From Bacillus sp. REN10 (lineage in GTDB: Bacteria; Bacillota; Bacilli; Bacillales; Domibacillaceae): a DNA stretch of 64,000 bases. The position numbers and the translations under genes were made by a program. Positions 49,846-58,508 of this stretch are shown piece after piece. A model generated the notes under the pieces. That model ran no database searches, was not told the DNA's origin, and saw nothing but the letters and a program-made list of their open reading frames with translations. Location of the stretch: positions 62,001 through 126,000 of the forward strand of contig NZ_JADHDW010000009.1 in NCBI RefSeq assembly GCF_016820555.1. Direction: 5' to 3'. Numbering within the stretch: position 1 is the stretch's first letter; each line of letters begins with the position of its first letter.

Positions 49846-51246
49846 TTACTTCACTAGTTTACGTTCAGCACTTTCTTTCGCTTTCCAAACAGCAACTGCT
49901 TTTTTCAAGGATTCTTTATATTCGTTTTTCGGATCAGAATCGATCACGATACCAGCTCCGGCTTGAACATGGCATTGTCCGTCCTTCACAAGCATCGTAC
50001 GAATAACGATATTCAGTTCCATATCCCCGTTAAAGCCGAGCCAGCCAATGGATCCTGTATAAATGCCACGGCGAACGGGTTCGAGTTCCTCGATAATTTC
50101 CATCGTGCGAATTTTCGGTGCCCCCGTAATTGTGCCGCCTGGAAAAACGGCTTCGATCACATCAGCATTTGTTTTTCCTTCTGCCAGCTCGCCACGGACA
50201 TTCGAAACGATATGCTGAACATGAGAGTATTTTTCAATGACCATAAACTCATTTACTTCTACTGTTCCGTACTTACTAACACGCCCAAGATCATTCCGTT
50301 CTAGATCGACAAGCATCACATGTTCTGCCCTCTCTTTTTCATTTTCAATTAATTCATTGGCAAGGCGCAAATCTTCCGCTTCGTCTTTTCCACGAGAACG
50401 AGTGCCGGCGATCGGACGGGTGCTAAGTTCCAAGTCTGCTTTTTTTATTAATAGTTCGGGTGATCCCGAGACAATTTGAAAATCCGGCGTATGAATATAC
50501 CCCATATACGGTGAAGGGTTCAACTCTCGCAATTCTTCATATACGGCAAGAGCTGGAACTGTTAATTCCCGAGACTGGCGAACCGATAAATTGACTTGGA
50601 ATACATCTCCCTGAGAAATGTAATGCTTTGTTTTCTCAATCGCTTCTTTAAATGACTCTTCCGAAAAAGAAACGGATAACTCTTGATTCGCTAGTGCAAC
50701 AGGAGAATAAGGTTGATTTTCTACTATAGTGGTCCAGCTTGCTTCTGCCCGATCTAGCTTTACCTTCGCTTTTTCCTCCTCATTAGAAGAAGTCATCAAC
50801 CAGAGTTGTTTCGTTTCATGATCAAACACAGCCCATTCATCAAACATTAGAAAATAAATAAGGGGCAATCCTAAGTCATCAGCGGACTGTTCCGGCAACT
50901 TCTCAATGTAACGAGCATAATCATAGCTAATATAGCCAATCGCACCACCTTGAAAGTCTGGTAACTCTTTCGCTTTCGGCAGTTCATACGACTTCATCCA
51001 CTGTTCCAGTTCATGAAGTGGAACTCCTTTACGACTTTCTTGGCCAGTCACGCTGTCTATTTGAATGCCGTTTTCTGTAGACTGCACAATGGCAAATGGA
51101 GAAAGACCTGCAATGCTCAATCTTCCCCCTCGCCCGCTTTCTAAAATGACGTGATGAGACTGATTGACAGTTAACGCTTTATATTGATGAAAAAATTGTT
51201 CTTTCGTATAAGTAATCGTTCGGTAAAATACACGTTGATTATTCAC
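49846..51246 (-). CDS. pabB: Aminodeoxychorismate synthase component I
   Basis: A 466-aa chorismate-utilising enzyme that makes 4-amino-4-deoxychorismate from chorismate and ammonia. The C-terminal chorismate-binding domain shows LSVRQSRELTVPALAVYEEL, GSPELLIKK, TRPIAGTRSRG, VDLERNDLGRVSKYG and PGGTITGAPKIRTMEII, including the lysine that forms the covalent intermediate in PabB. The anthranilate synthase TrpE is the nearest alternative; the pabA-pabC neighbours decide. The likely start is GTG 51246 with AAAGGA eight bases upstream; ATG 51255 would have no spacing. Confidence 0.93.
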   Translation of the reverse strand: MNNQRVFYRTITYTKEQFFHQYKALTVNQSHHVILESGRGGRLSIAGLSPFAIVQSTENGIQIDSVTGQESRKGVPLHELEQWMKSYELPKAKELPDFQGGAIGYISYDYARYIEKLPEQSADDLGLPLIYFLMFDEWAVFDHETKQLWLMTSSNEEEKAKVKLDRAEASWTTIVENQPYSPVALANQELSVSFSEESFKEAIEKTKHYISQGDVFQVNLSVRQSRELTVPALAVYEELRELNPSPYMGYIHTPDFQIVSGSPELLIKKADLELSTRPIAGTRSRGKDEAEDLRLANELIENEKERAEHVMLVDLERNDLGRVSKYGTVEVNEFMVIEKYSHVQHIVSNVRGELAEGKTNADVIEAVFPGGTITGAPKIRTMEIIEELEPVRRGIYTGSIGWLGFNGDMELNIVIRTMLVKDGQCHVQAGAGIVIDSDPKNEYKESLKKAVAVWKAKESAERKLVK

Positions 51247-51379
51247 TTGCTTCATCCTTTTTTAAATAGTGTTGTTCCGCTAAACAGGTTTTCCGCTTTT
51301 TTATCATACTAAATTTTTTTCTCCGAAGGAAGATTCATATATAATAGAAGAAACTGAGTTAAATATAGGGGGAATGTCT

Positions 51380-52207
51380 ATGGGAAGTAAGGATTTAATG
51401 GCTCGGACGAAGTCTTTAATTACAAGAGAAACGTTAAGACAGGATTTGCAAGCTGTTGGACTCAAATCCGAAGATTATGTAATTGTTCATTCTTCTTTAA
51501 GTTCCATCGGCTGGGTAGCCGGCGGAGAGATTGCGGTGATTCAAGCGTTAATGGATACAATCACTATAAAAGGATCGATTGTTATGCCTGCTCAAACTAC
51601 TCATAACACAGATCCAAAATATTGGGAGAATCCACCGGTTCCTGAAGAATGGTGGCCAAGTATTCGTTATATGATGCCCGCTTATCTCCCTGATATTACA
51701 CCAACACTTGGAATGGGAAAAATCGCGGAAGCATTTCGCAGCTTTCCAGATGTAAGACGTAGCTCTCATCCTGCTTGTTCATTTACCGCTTGGGGAAAGC
51801 GAGCAGATTGGATTGTTGACCAGCACGCTCTCGATTTTCCCTTCGGTGATGATTCACCACTCGCTAAGCTGTACGATCTAGATGCTTCGATTCTTTTTAT
51901 TGGCACGGATTACAGTTCCTGTACTGCCATGCATTTAGGCGAGTTTCGCGCAAAAGATGACCGCCCGGTGTTTGAACAAGGTTCCGCTATGCTTGAAAAT
52001 GGCGAACGGGTATGGAAAACATATAAAGAATTAGAAGAATACTCCGATCGCTTTCAAGAGATTGGCATGACCTTCGAACAAGTTCATCATGTGTATACAG
52101 GCCACGTTGGTCAAGCCGTTTGTAAAGTGATCAAGCTTCGGCCATTAGTGGATTTCACTGCTCAGTATTTTCACAACCTTTCAAAGCCACAAAGCGATTC
52201 ACTTTAA
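51380..52207 (+). CDS. AAC(3)-family N-acetyltransferase (YokD-like)
   Basis: A 275-aa acetyl-CoA-dependent aminoglycoside 3-N-acetyltransferase family protein (antibiotic_NAT fold). Motifs: VIVHSSLSSIGWVAGG at the N-terminus, GSIVMPAQTTHNTDP, RSSHPACSFTAWGKRADW and GTDYSSCTAMHLGEFRA. Chromosomal Bacillus members such as YokD and BA2930 bind acetyl-CoA; whether they acetylate aminoglycosides in the cell is not certain. ATG 51380 follows AGGGGG at seven bases; ATG 51374 lies too close. Its 3' end overlaps the convergent methyltransferase-like gene by 53 bases. Confidence 0.92.
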   Translation: MGSKDLMARTKSLITRETLRQDLQAVGLKSEDYVIVHSSLSSIGWVAGGEIAVIQALMDTITIKGSIVMPAQTTHNTDPKYWENPPVPEEWWPSIRYMMPAYLPDITPTLGMGKIAEAFRSFPDVRRSSHPACSFTAWGKRADWIVDQHALDFPFGDDSPLAKLYDLDASILFIGTDYSSCTAMHLGEFRAKDDRPVFEQGSAMLENGERVWKTYKELEEYSDRFQEIGMTFEQVHHVYTGHVGQAVCKVIKLRPLVDFTAQYFHNLSKPQSDSL

Positions 52208-52682
52208 CGGGAAACTTTTTAATCGTTAATAGTTCTTCCCAACCTTGCAGCGCCACTTCTTCGATTGTGCAGGCGGTAATTTGCTGAACAAAAATAGCTT
52301 CAAAACCAATTTGACAAAGTAAATCCCAATAATCAGGTAAGCTTTTTGTATAGGCAAACTCTCCGGCATAACGGAGAGTTTCAGCCTCTGCAAAGTCCGC
52401 CACCAATCGTCCGCCTGGCTTTAATTGAGCAAAAATGCGCTGTAGCAACTCCTCTGTTTCCTCAACTTTATGAATACTTAAACTGGTTAACGCACTATCA
52501 AATGTTTGATCCTCTAGTTGAGGAAAGTTTGTAACATTAGCCTTTATCACTGCCAACCGGGCTAAAAAAGACAAATCATCTCCAACGTATAATACATGCT
52601 CTCCTGCTTTTACATTCGCTGTCTTAAAAAAACTCGTACCAGAAATAGTCCACTCTACTTTTTCATCTATAATCACTGTCAT
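52155..52682 (-). CDS. Degenerate SAM-methyltransferase-like protein under SAM riboswitch control
   Basis: A 175-aa protein with the class I methyltransferase fold pattern but a changed SAM-binding loop: motif I reads HVLYVGDDLSFLARLA in place of a VLDxGxGxG glycine-rich loop. Later motifs are better kept (FDSALTSLSIHKV, QLKPGGRLVADF). It may bind another ligand or have lost activity. ATG 52682 follows AAGGAGGAGAACATAC. The gene follows a complete SAM-I riboswitch with terminator, so it should be expressed when SAM is low. Its 3' end overlaps the convergent AAC(3) gene by 53 bases. Confidence 0.8.
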   Translation of the reverse strand: MTVIIDEKVEWTISGTSFFKTANVKAGEHVLYVGDDLSFLARLAVIKANVTNFPQLEDQTFDSALTSLSIHKVEETEELLQRIFAQLKPGGRLVADFAEAETLRYAGEFAYTKSLPDYWDLLCQIGFEAIFVQQITACTIEEVALQGWEELLTIKKFPVKVNRFVALKGCENTEQ

Positions 52683-52703
52683 GTATGTTCTCCTCCTTAT
52701 TAA

Positions 52704-52734
52704 TAAAAAAACCTCTTCCGATAAGAAGAGGTTT
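52704..52734 (-). terminator. Expression-platform terminator of the SAM riboswitch
   Basis: AAACCTCTTC/GAAGAGGTTT stem followed by seven T's on the - strand, 22 bases before the methyltransferase-like start. It should form when SAM is bound. Confidence 0.93.
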
Positions 52735-52749
52735 GTCATTCATCACTCT

Positions 52750-52857
52750 TTCTTATCTCTCAGCCTAAGCTGCAAGAATTAGCACCGTGCTTAGCGTAAA
52801 ACTAAGTCGGTTGCCGGGCTTCATCGGGCTTGTCCCTCCACCTGCTCTTGATAAGAT
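52750..52857 (-). promoter_or_regulatory. SAM-I (S-box) riboswitch
   Basis: Read leftward the aptamer is textbook: CTTATCAAGAG, then GGTGGAGGGAC, GCCCGATGAAGCCCGGCAAC, the variable P3/P4 arms and the closing GAGAGATAAG strand. It lies downstream of mtnE and upstream of the methyltransferase-like gene, and controls the latter. Confidence 0.97.
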
Positions 52858-52922
52858 TGCGTAGTAGCTATTCAATTGATTTTTCAAACGATCGTTTTCA
52901 GTTAATTTGCATTATGGCATGT

Positions 52923-54119
52923 TTATGAAAAACTGTCAACTTTATTTTCAAAAATTTTCAGTTGGCCAATTCGCTCAATCGCTTCTAAAATTTCATCTTC
53001 CGAAACAACTAATCCTGCCCGAACATACCCTTCTCCATACTTACCAAAGCCGGTGCCTGGAGCCACCACTACATTCGCTTCCTTCAACAAAAGCTCACTA
53101 AATTGCTCCGATGTATAACCTTCTGGCACTTTGAACCACGAAAAAAATGACCCTTCAGGCGCTTCTACTTTCCAACCAATGCGATTGAGCCCATTGATTA
53201 ATAAATTACGGCGCTTTTCATACATCGCCTCCTGCTCTTTCACACCTTGCTGATCACCAAGCAACGCAGCGGCGGCCGCTTCTTGTACTGCACCAAATAA
53301 ACTGCAATGCAAATGATCTTGCAATAATTCCAATGCAGCAATCACACTGGGGTTTCCTACAGCAAAGCCGACACGCCAGCCAGCCATATTATATGTTTTC
53401 GACATCGTATAAATTTCCAACCCGATCTCTTTTGCGCCATCTACTTGTAAAAAGCTAATTGGTTTCTTGCCATCAAACCCAATGGCTCCATAGGCAAAAT
53501 CATGGACCACACATAGATCATGCTCGTTAGCAAAAGCGATCGTTTCTTCAAAAAAGGCTGCATTTGCCATTGCTCCAGTCGGGTTATTGGGATAGTTAAT
53601 AAACAATAGTTTCGCCCTCTTAAGTACATCCTCTGGAATCTGTTCATAGCGCGGCAAATAGTGATTTTCTTCTGTTAGCGGCATCATATACATCTCAGCT
53701 CCTGAAAGAGCAATTCCTGACCAATAATCGGGATATCCCGGATCAGGCACTAATGCTACATCGCCTGGATTTAACAGCACTTGCGGCAACTCCACAAGCC
53801 CCGCTTTCCCTCCAAGTAAAATAGCAATCTCCGTCTCCGGATCCACATCCACACCATATTCTCGCTTATAAAATTGAGCGCATGCTTCTTTCAAGTACGG
53901 AAATCCTTTAAACGGAGAATATTTATGATTGACCGGATTTTCCGCCGCCTTTTGCAATGCTTTGATCACATGATTGGACGGAGGTTGATCAGGACTTCCT
54001 TGACCTAAATTAATAACGTCTCGCCCTTCTTTGATCGCATCGCTCACTTTTTTTCCAAGCTTCGCAAAGAACTGATCCGGCAATGCTTGCAGCGATTTAG
54101 AGTGCTCAAATTTTTTCAT
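52923..54119 (-). CDS. mtnE: Methionine-salvage aminotransferase (MtnE-like)
   Basis: A 398-aa PLP aminotransferase that makes methionine from 4-methylthio-2-oxobutyrate at the end of the methionine salvage pathway. PLP motifs: NLGQGSPDQP, LLGGKAGLVELPQVL, INYPNNPTGA, VVHDFAYGAIGFDG and the lysine in YTMSKTYNMAGWRVGFAVG. The sequence is very close to B. subtilis MtnE (YkrV) as I recall it, and the divergent neighbour is MtnU as in that species. Other mtn genes (mtnKA, mtnWXBD) are not in this window. The site before the ATG is weak. Confidence 0.93.
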   Translation of the reverse strand: MKKFEHSKSLQALPDQFFAKLGKKVSDAIKEGRDVINLGQGSPDQPPSNHVIKALQKAAENPVNHKYSPFKGFPYLKEACAQFYKREYGVDVDPETEIAILLGGKAGLVELPQVLLNPGDVALVPDPGYPDYWSGIALSGAEMYMMPLTEENHYLPRYEQIPEDVLKRAKLLFINYPNNPTGAMANAAFFEETIAFANEHDLCVVHDFAYGAIGFDGKKPISFLQVDGAKEIGLEIYTMSKTYNMAGWRVGFAVGNPSVIAALELLQDHLHCSLFGAVQEAAAAALLGDQQGVKEQEAMYEKRRNLLINGLNRIGWKVEAPEGSFFSWFKVPEGYTSEQFSELLLKEANVVVAPGTGFGKYGEGYVRAGLVVSEDEILEAIERIGQLKIFENKVDSFS

Positions 54120-54218
54120 GCTATCACTTCTCTCACTTTTAAATTGTAGTAAATAATGTTATAACGAAAGATAAAGAATGTAAAGAATGAATTTTCAGAC
54201 AGAAAAGGGGCGTTGAAA

Positions 54219-55001
54219 GTGAAAATGAAGATTGCTTGTCTCCAAATCGATATCGCCTTTGGAGATCCAAACACGAATTATCAGAAAGTAGCACAATGGC
54301 TGCAGCAAGCTGCTGAGCAAAAATGCCAGCTTGCGATATTACCAGAGTTGTGGACAACAGGATATGATTTAACTCGCTTAGATGAAATTGCTGATCAGGA
54401 AGCAAAGCAAGCGATTGCTTTTTTAAGCGAACAGGCGAAAAAACATCGCCTGTATCTGATCGCGGGCTCAGTAGCGAATCAAACAGAAAACGGCGTAGAA
54501 AATACGTTGCTTGTCATTAATAAGCAAGGAGAGTTAGTCAAGAAGTATAGTAAACTTCATTTGTTCCGCTTGATGGAAGAGGAAAAGTTTTTGCAAGCAG
54601 GACGTGGGGATGGTTTGTTTTCACTCGAGGAAGAAACAATGGCTGCATTTATTTGCTATGATATCCGCTTTCCAGAATGGCTGCGAAAGCATGTATTGGC
54701 TGGTGCAAAAGTGTTATTTATCCCTGCTGAATGGCCGCTTGCCCGTGTCGATCATTGGCGCACATTGCTGATGGCTCGGGCGATTGAAAATCAAGCGTAT
54801 GTGATTGGCTGCAACCGAAGCGGAGCAGATCCGAAAAATGAATTTGCTGGCCACTCAATTATCATTGACCCATGGGGAGAAATCATTGCGGAAGCTGGTG
54901 AAGCGGAACAATTGCTGATCGGGGAAATCGACTTAGCGAAAGTAGAGGAAATCCGCCAGCGAATCCCTATCTTTGAAGACCGCCGGCCATCCTTTTATTA
55001 A
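54219..55001 (+). CDS. mtnU: Carbon-nitrogen hydrolase of the nitrilase superfamily (MtnU-like)
   Basis: A 260-aa omega-amidase-like enzyme, thought to deamidate 2-oxoglutaramate or related amides formed by the salvage aminotransferase. The catalytic triad is visible as Glu in LAILPELWTTGYDL, Lys in KYSKLHLFRLMEEE and Cys in AAFICYDIRFPEW. GTG 54219, eight bases after AAAAGGGG, is the likely start; TTG 54213 and ATG 54225 are in frame. It is divergent from mtnE with a 99-base gap, the arrangement known for the B. subtilis ykrU/ykrV pair. Confidence 0.92.
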   Translation: MKMKIACLQIDIAFGDPNTNYQKVAQWLQQAAEQKCQLAILPELWTTGYDLTRLDEIADQEAKQAIAFLSEQAKKHRLYLIAGSVANQTENGVENTLLVINKQGELVKKYSKLHLFRLMEEEKFLQAGRGDGLFSLEEETMAAFICYDIRFPEWLRKHVLAGAKVLFIPAEWPLARVDHWRTLLMARAIENQAYVIGCNRSGADPKNEFAGHSIIIDPWGEIIAEAGEAEQLLIGEIDLAKVEEIRQRIPIFEDRRPSFY

Positions 55002-55028
55002 AAAAACCGGAGAGCGCTCTCCGGTTTT
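55001..55028. terminator. Bidirectional terminator between mtnU and metA
   Basis: Perfect palindrome ACCGGAGAGCGCTCTCCGGT at 55006-55025 with A-run before and T-run after, so it works in both directions for the convergent genes. Confidence 0.95.
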
Positions 55029-55030
55029 CT

Positions 55031-55939
55031 TCATTCCCATTCGTACGGTGTTTCTTGGTAGACATAGTAGTTTAACCAGTTCGAAAACAGCAAGTGTGCA
55101 TGGGAACGCCACTTATTGACAGGTTTCTTTGTCGGATTATTGTCTGGGAAATAATTTTTTGGCATCTCAATTTCAATACCCTTCGCTATATCGCGGCTGT
55201 ATTCGTCAGCGAGTGTATGCACATCGTATTCTAAATGCCCGGTAATCATAATTTGTTTTTCATCTTTTGACATAATGAGAAATGGACCTGCTTCCTCAGA
55301 AGAAGAGAGCAGTATCAACTCTTCATGAGCTAAAATAGCTTGCTCTTCGACATCCGTATAACGGGAAACCGGTGCATAAAACTCATCATCAAACCCTCGT
55401 AATAGCTTCACTGTTGGCTCATTCACAGTATGTTTATAAACACCGGAGCACTTTTTCGGAAGTTCGAATTTTCCGATCCCAAAATGGTGATACAGCGCCG
55501 CTTGAGCTCCCCAACAAATGTGAAGTGAAGAGGTAACATTCGTTTTTGACCATTCCATGATCTCCTCTAGCTCTTTCCAGTAGTTCACATCCTCAAATTC
55601 CATTAATTCCACTGGAGCACCAGTAATAATCAATCCATCGATTCGGCGATCCTTCACTTGTTCAAATGTTGTGTAGAATTGCTCTAAATGCGATTTACTA
55701 ACATTTCTCGATTCATGCGTGGCTGTATGTAAAAAGGAAACATTCACCTGAAGCGGCGTATTTCCCAACAGTCGCAACAGCTGCGCCTCTGTTTTTTCTT
55801 TTTCCGGCATTAAGTTCAAAATTAAAATATTTAGCGGACGAATATCTTGACTGTGTGCGCGGTCGACATCCATCACGAAAATATTCTCTCTCTCTAATAT
55901 CTCGGTTGCCGGCAGTTGTCTCGGTATATTAATCGGCAT
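55031..55939 (-). CDS. metA: Homoserine O-acetyltransferase
   Basis: A 302-aa enzyme that acylates homoserine in methionine synthesis. Cys142 lies in the nucleophile motif [15 protein letters not shown] and the MetA N-terminus is [15 protein letters not shown]. Residue 111 is Glu (GAPVEL), which in Bacillus MetA marks acetyl-CoA use; a Gly there marks succinyl-CoA use in enterobacteria. So the name should be acetyl-, not succinyltransferase. ATG 55939 follows GGGGAGGTTTTGAAT; an upstream frame to 56008 lacks a site. It converges with mtnU. Confidence 0.94.
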   Translation of the reverse strand: MPINIPRQLPATEILERENIFVMDVDRAHSQDIRPLNILILNLMPEKEKTEAQLLRLLGNTPLQVNVSFLHTATHESRNVSKSHLEQFYTTFEQVKDRRIDGLIITGAPVELMEFEDVNYWKELEEIMEWSKTNVTSSLHICWGAQAALYHHFGIGKFELPKKCSGVYKHTVNEPTVKLLRGFDDEFYAPVSRYTDVEEQAILAHEELILLSSSEEAGPFLIMSKDEKQIMITGHLEYDVHTLADEYSRDIAKGIEIEMPKNYFPDNNPTKKPVNKWRSHAHLLFSNWLNYYVYQETPYEWE

Positions 55940-56008
55940 ATTCAAAACCTCCCCATATTTTTGAATTTTCAATAAACCATTATAGACTGTTTTGCCAAAA
56001 AAACACAA

Positions 56009-56160
56009 GAATTGTTTTATGTGACGGAACGGTAATCATTGGATGTACAGACTAAGTGATCCGCGCATATCGGAGAGAGTTCTGCTCAAAAGTATAGTCG
56101 CAGGTCGCAAAAAGTTGCGGGCATCGCGCAAAAGTATGAGTCGGATCATTTTACTAAAAA
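56009..56160. other. Non-coding spacer with repeated motifs between topB and metA
   Basis: About 150 bases, GC-richer than most gaps. TGATCCG near 56059 is matched by CGGATCA near 56142 in inverted orientation, and CAAAAGTAT occurs twice (near 56088 and 56130) on the same strand. There is no coding frame. It lies upstream of metA on its strand and downstream of topB. It may be a dispersed repeat or a metA leader; I do not recognise it as an S-box. Confidence 0.4.
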
Positions 56161-56162
56161 AT

Positions 56163-56199
56163 TAAAAAGGATGACAGTCGCCCATCATCCTTTTTAGTA
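56163..56199 (-). terminator. Terminator of topB
   Basis: AAAAAGGATGA/TCATCCTTTTT stem on the - strand ending in a T-run, five bases after the topB stop. Confidence 0.92.
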
Positions 56200-56203
56200 A
56201 GGG

Positions 56204-58363
56204 TTAAAACTTCAGCTTAGACAATGCATCTGCTAATGCAGTGTTGATTGGTTCGTCTTTGTCTTGTTTTTTCAAGTATTGGTTAACATCTCTCTTTGTT
56301 GCCTTGCCGCCAGAATCATTTTTGCGACGTTTTTGGAAGGCGGATAGTTTTTCACGATGGCCACACTTGCAAACAAAAATTTGACCTTCCCCTTCTCCGC
56401 GAAGTTCTAATTTTTTATGGCAATTCGGACAGCGAGCGTTCGTTAAGCGAGCAACATTTTTGCGGTGGCCGCATTCGCGATCTTGACAGACGAGCATTTT
56501 CCCCTTTTTGCCGTTCACTTCAAGTAACAACTTTCCACAATCCGGGCATCGCTTGCCAGTGACATTGTCATGCTTGAACGTTTTCTCGCTCTGTTTGATC
56601 TCAGTGATAACTTGTTTTGTATAGCCGCGAATTTCTTGCATGAATTGCTGCGGCTTCAACTTTCCTTTCGCAATCGCTTCAAGCTTTTGTTCCCAATCAG
56701 CTGTTAACGCAGGTGACTTTAACTCATCCGGTACTAATTGTAATAACTGCTTCCCTTTGGATGTGATGAAAATATCTTTGCCTTTTTTCTCGATTAAAAA
56801 TGTATTAAATAGTTTTTCAATAATATCCGCTCTTGTCGCAACGGTACCAAGGCCGCCTGTTCGGCTCAATGTTTGCTTGATGTCGTTGCTTTCCGCCTCC
56901 ATATATTTCGCCGGATTTTCCATCGCTGATAGTAAAGTTCCTTCGTTAAAGTGAGGCGGCGGACTTGTTTCTCCACGTGTAGCTGTCAAGGATACCACTT
57001 CGAATGCCTCACCTTGTTTCACAGCTGGTAACGAAGCTTCGTCATCTTCTTCTTTACCGTACACTTCCTTCCAGCCAAGAGCAGTAATTACTTTTCCCTT
57101 TGCTGTGAACGTTTCAGAACCGATTTTTGCTTCTGCTGTTGTTTGTTCATATTCAAAAGGGGGCAGTAAAACAGCTAAAAAACGCTTCACAATTAAGTCG
57201 TAAATTTTCCGTTCTTTGTCGCTTAAATCACTTAAAACAGCGGTTTGTTCAGTCGGTACAATCGCGTGATGATCGCTGACCTTGGCATCATTAATGAAGG
57301 ATTTATTTGCTTTGATCCCTCGCTTTAAAATTTTGGCCGCATATCCTGCATATGGGCGGATTTCAACCGCTTCGACTCTCTCTTTTAATGTGTCCACCAT
57401 ATCACTGGATAAATAGCGAGAATCCGTTCGAGGATAAGTAACGAGCTTGTACTGCTCATATAATTTTTGCATAATCGACAATGTTTCCTTTGCCGAAAAG
57501 CTAAATAACTTATGAGCATCGCGTTGCAGTTCTGTTAAATCATACAATTCAGGGGCGAAAGATTTTTTCGCTGTTTTCTTTACTTCTGTCACAACAGCCT
57601 TTTGTCCACGCAAATTCTTTAATAATCCATCACGTTTTTCTTCAGAGAACGTCTTCATGTCGTTCGTTTTGGCATCCTTCCACGTCCATTTGATATCCCC
57701 AGCAAGTGCCGTGATGCCGTAGTAGCTTTTTGGTTTAAAATTCTTGATTTCTTCTTCACGTTTCGCAATCATCGCAATTGTTGGTGTTTGCACACGGCCA
57801 CATGAAAGCTGAGCATTAAATTTCGTCGTAAGCGCCCGAGTCGCATTGATGCCGACAAGCCAATCAGCTTCAGCACGAGCGACAGCGGAACGATATAAGT
57901 TCTCATATTCCCGTCCGTCTTTTAATTTTTTAAAGCCTTCGCGAATCGCTTTATCCGTAACAGAAGAGATCCATAAACGCTTGATCGGCTTTTTCACATG
58001 AGCTTTATCAATAATCCAGCGAGCAACCAATTCCCCTTCACGCCCCGCATCTGTGGCAATCACGATCTCCTTGACATCTTTGCGATTTAGTTGCGTTTTG
58101 ACCGCTTGAAATTGCTTGCCGGTTTTCTTAATAACCACCGTTTTTAAATGATCCGGCATGAGCGGCAGCTCCGCTAAATTCCATGTTTTATATTGTTCGC
58201 CATATCCTTCTGGATCGGCGTGTGTCACTAAATGACCAAGCGCCCAAGTGATGATATATTGACTACCTTCTAAATACCCGTTTCCTTTTTTGCCGCAATT
58301 TAAGACGCGAGCAATATCACGGGCGACAGATGGCTTTTCAGCTAATACAACAGTTTTACTCAT
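56204..58363 (-). CDS. topB: DNA topoisomerase III
   Basis: A 719-aa type IA topoisomerase that decatenates and relaxes DNA. The N-terminal TOPRIM domain has LAEKPSVARDIARVL and TDAGREGELVARW; the catalytic tyrosine lies in KLVTYPRTDSRYLS near residue 312; the C-terminus carries two zinc-ribbon modules (CPDCGKLL with CQDRECGH, and CPNCHKKLELR with CKCGH). Length fits Bacillus TopB plus zinc ribbons. The start follows GGAAAGGATGTTTTT. It is monocistronic with its own terminator. Confidence 0.96.
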   Translation of the reverse strand: MSKTVVLAEKPSVARDIARVLNCGKKGNGYLEGSQYIITWALGHLVTHADPEGYGEQYKTWNLAELPLMPDHLKTVVIKKTGKQFQAVKTQLNRKDVKEIVIATDAGREGELVARWIIDKAHVKKPIKRLWISSVTDKAIREGFKKLKDGREYENLYRSAVARAEADWLVGINATRALTTKFNAQLSCGRVQTPTIAMIAKREEEIKNFKPKSYYGITALAGDIKWTWKDAKTNDMKTFSEEKRDGLLKNLRGQKAVVTEVKKTAKKSFAPELYDLTELQRDAHKLFSFSAKETLSIMQKLYEQYKLVTYPRTDSRYLSSDMVDTLKERVEAVEIRPYAGYAAKILKRGIKANKSFINDAKVSDHHAIVPTEQTAVLSDLSDKERKIYDLIVKRFLAVLLPPFEYEQTTAEAKIGSETFTAKGKVITALGWKEVYGKEEDDEASLPAVKQGEAFEVVSLTATRGETSPPPHFNEGTLLSAMENPAKYMEAESNDIKQTLSRTGGLGTVATRADIIEKLFNTFLIEKKGKDIFITSKGKQLLQLVPDELKSPALTADWEQKLEAIAKGKLKPQQFMQEIRGYTKQVITEIKQSEKTFKHDNVTGKRCPDCGKLLLEVNGKKGKMLVCQDRECGHRKNVARLTNARCPNCHKKLELRGEGEGQIFVCKCGHREKLSAFQKRRKNDSGGKATKRDVNQYLKKQDKDEPINTALADALSKLKF

Positions 58364-58508
58364 AAAAACATCCTTTCCTTTTTCCCTTGCTCCATTATAT
58401 CATTTCTTCTCTTTTGGTCATAAAAGTTCATAAAAAGTCAAGGTTTCAATTCATAAAAATTATGGGTAAAATAATGAAAAATGTTTTTTAATGAAGGAGA
58501 TAGTACGA

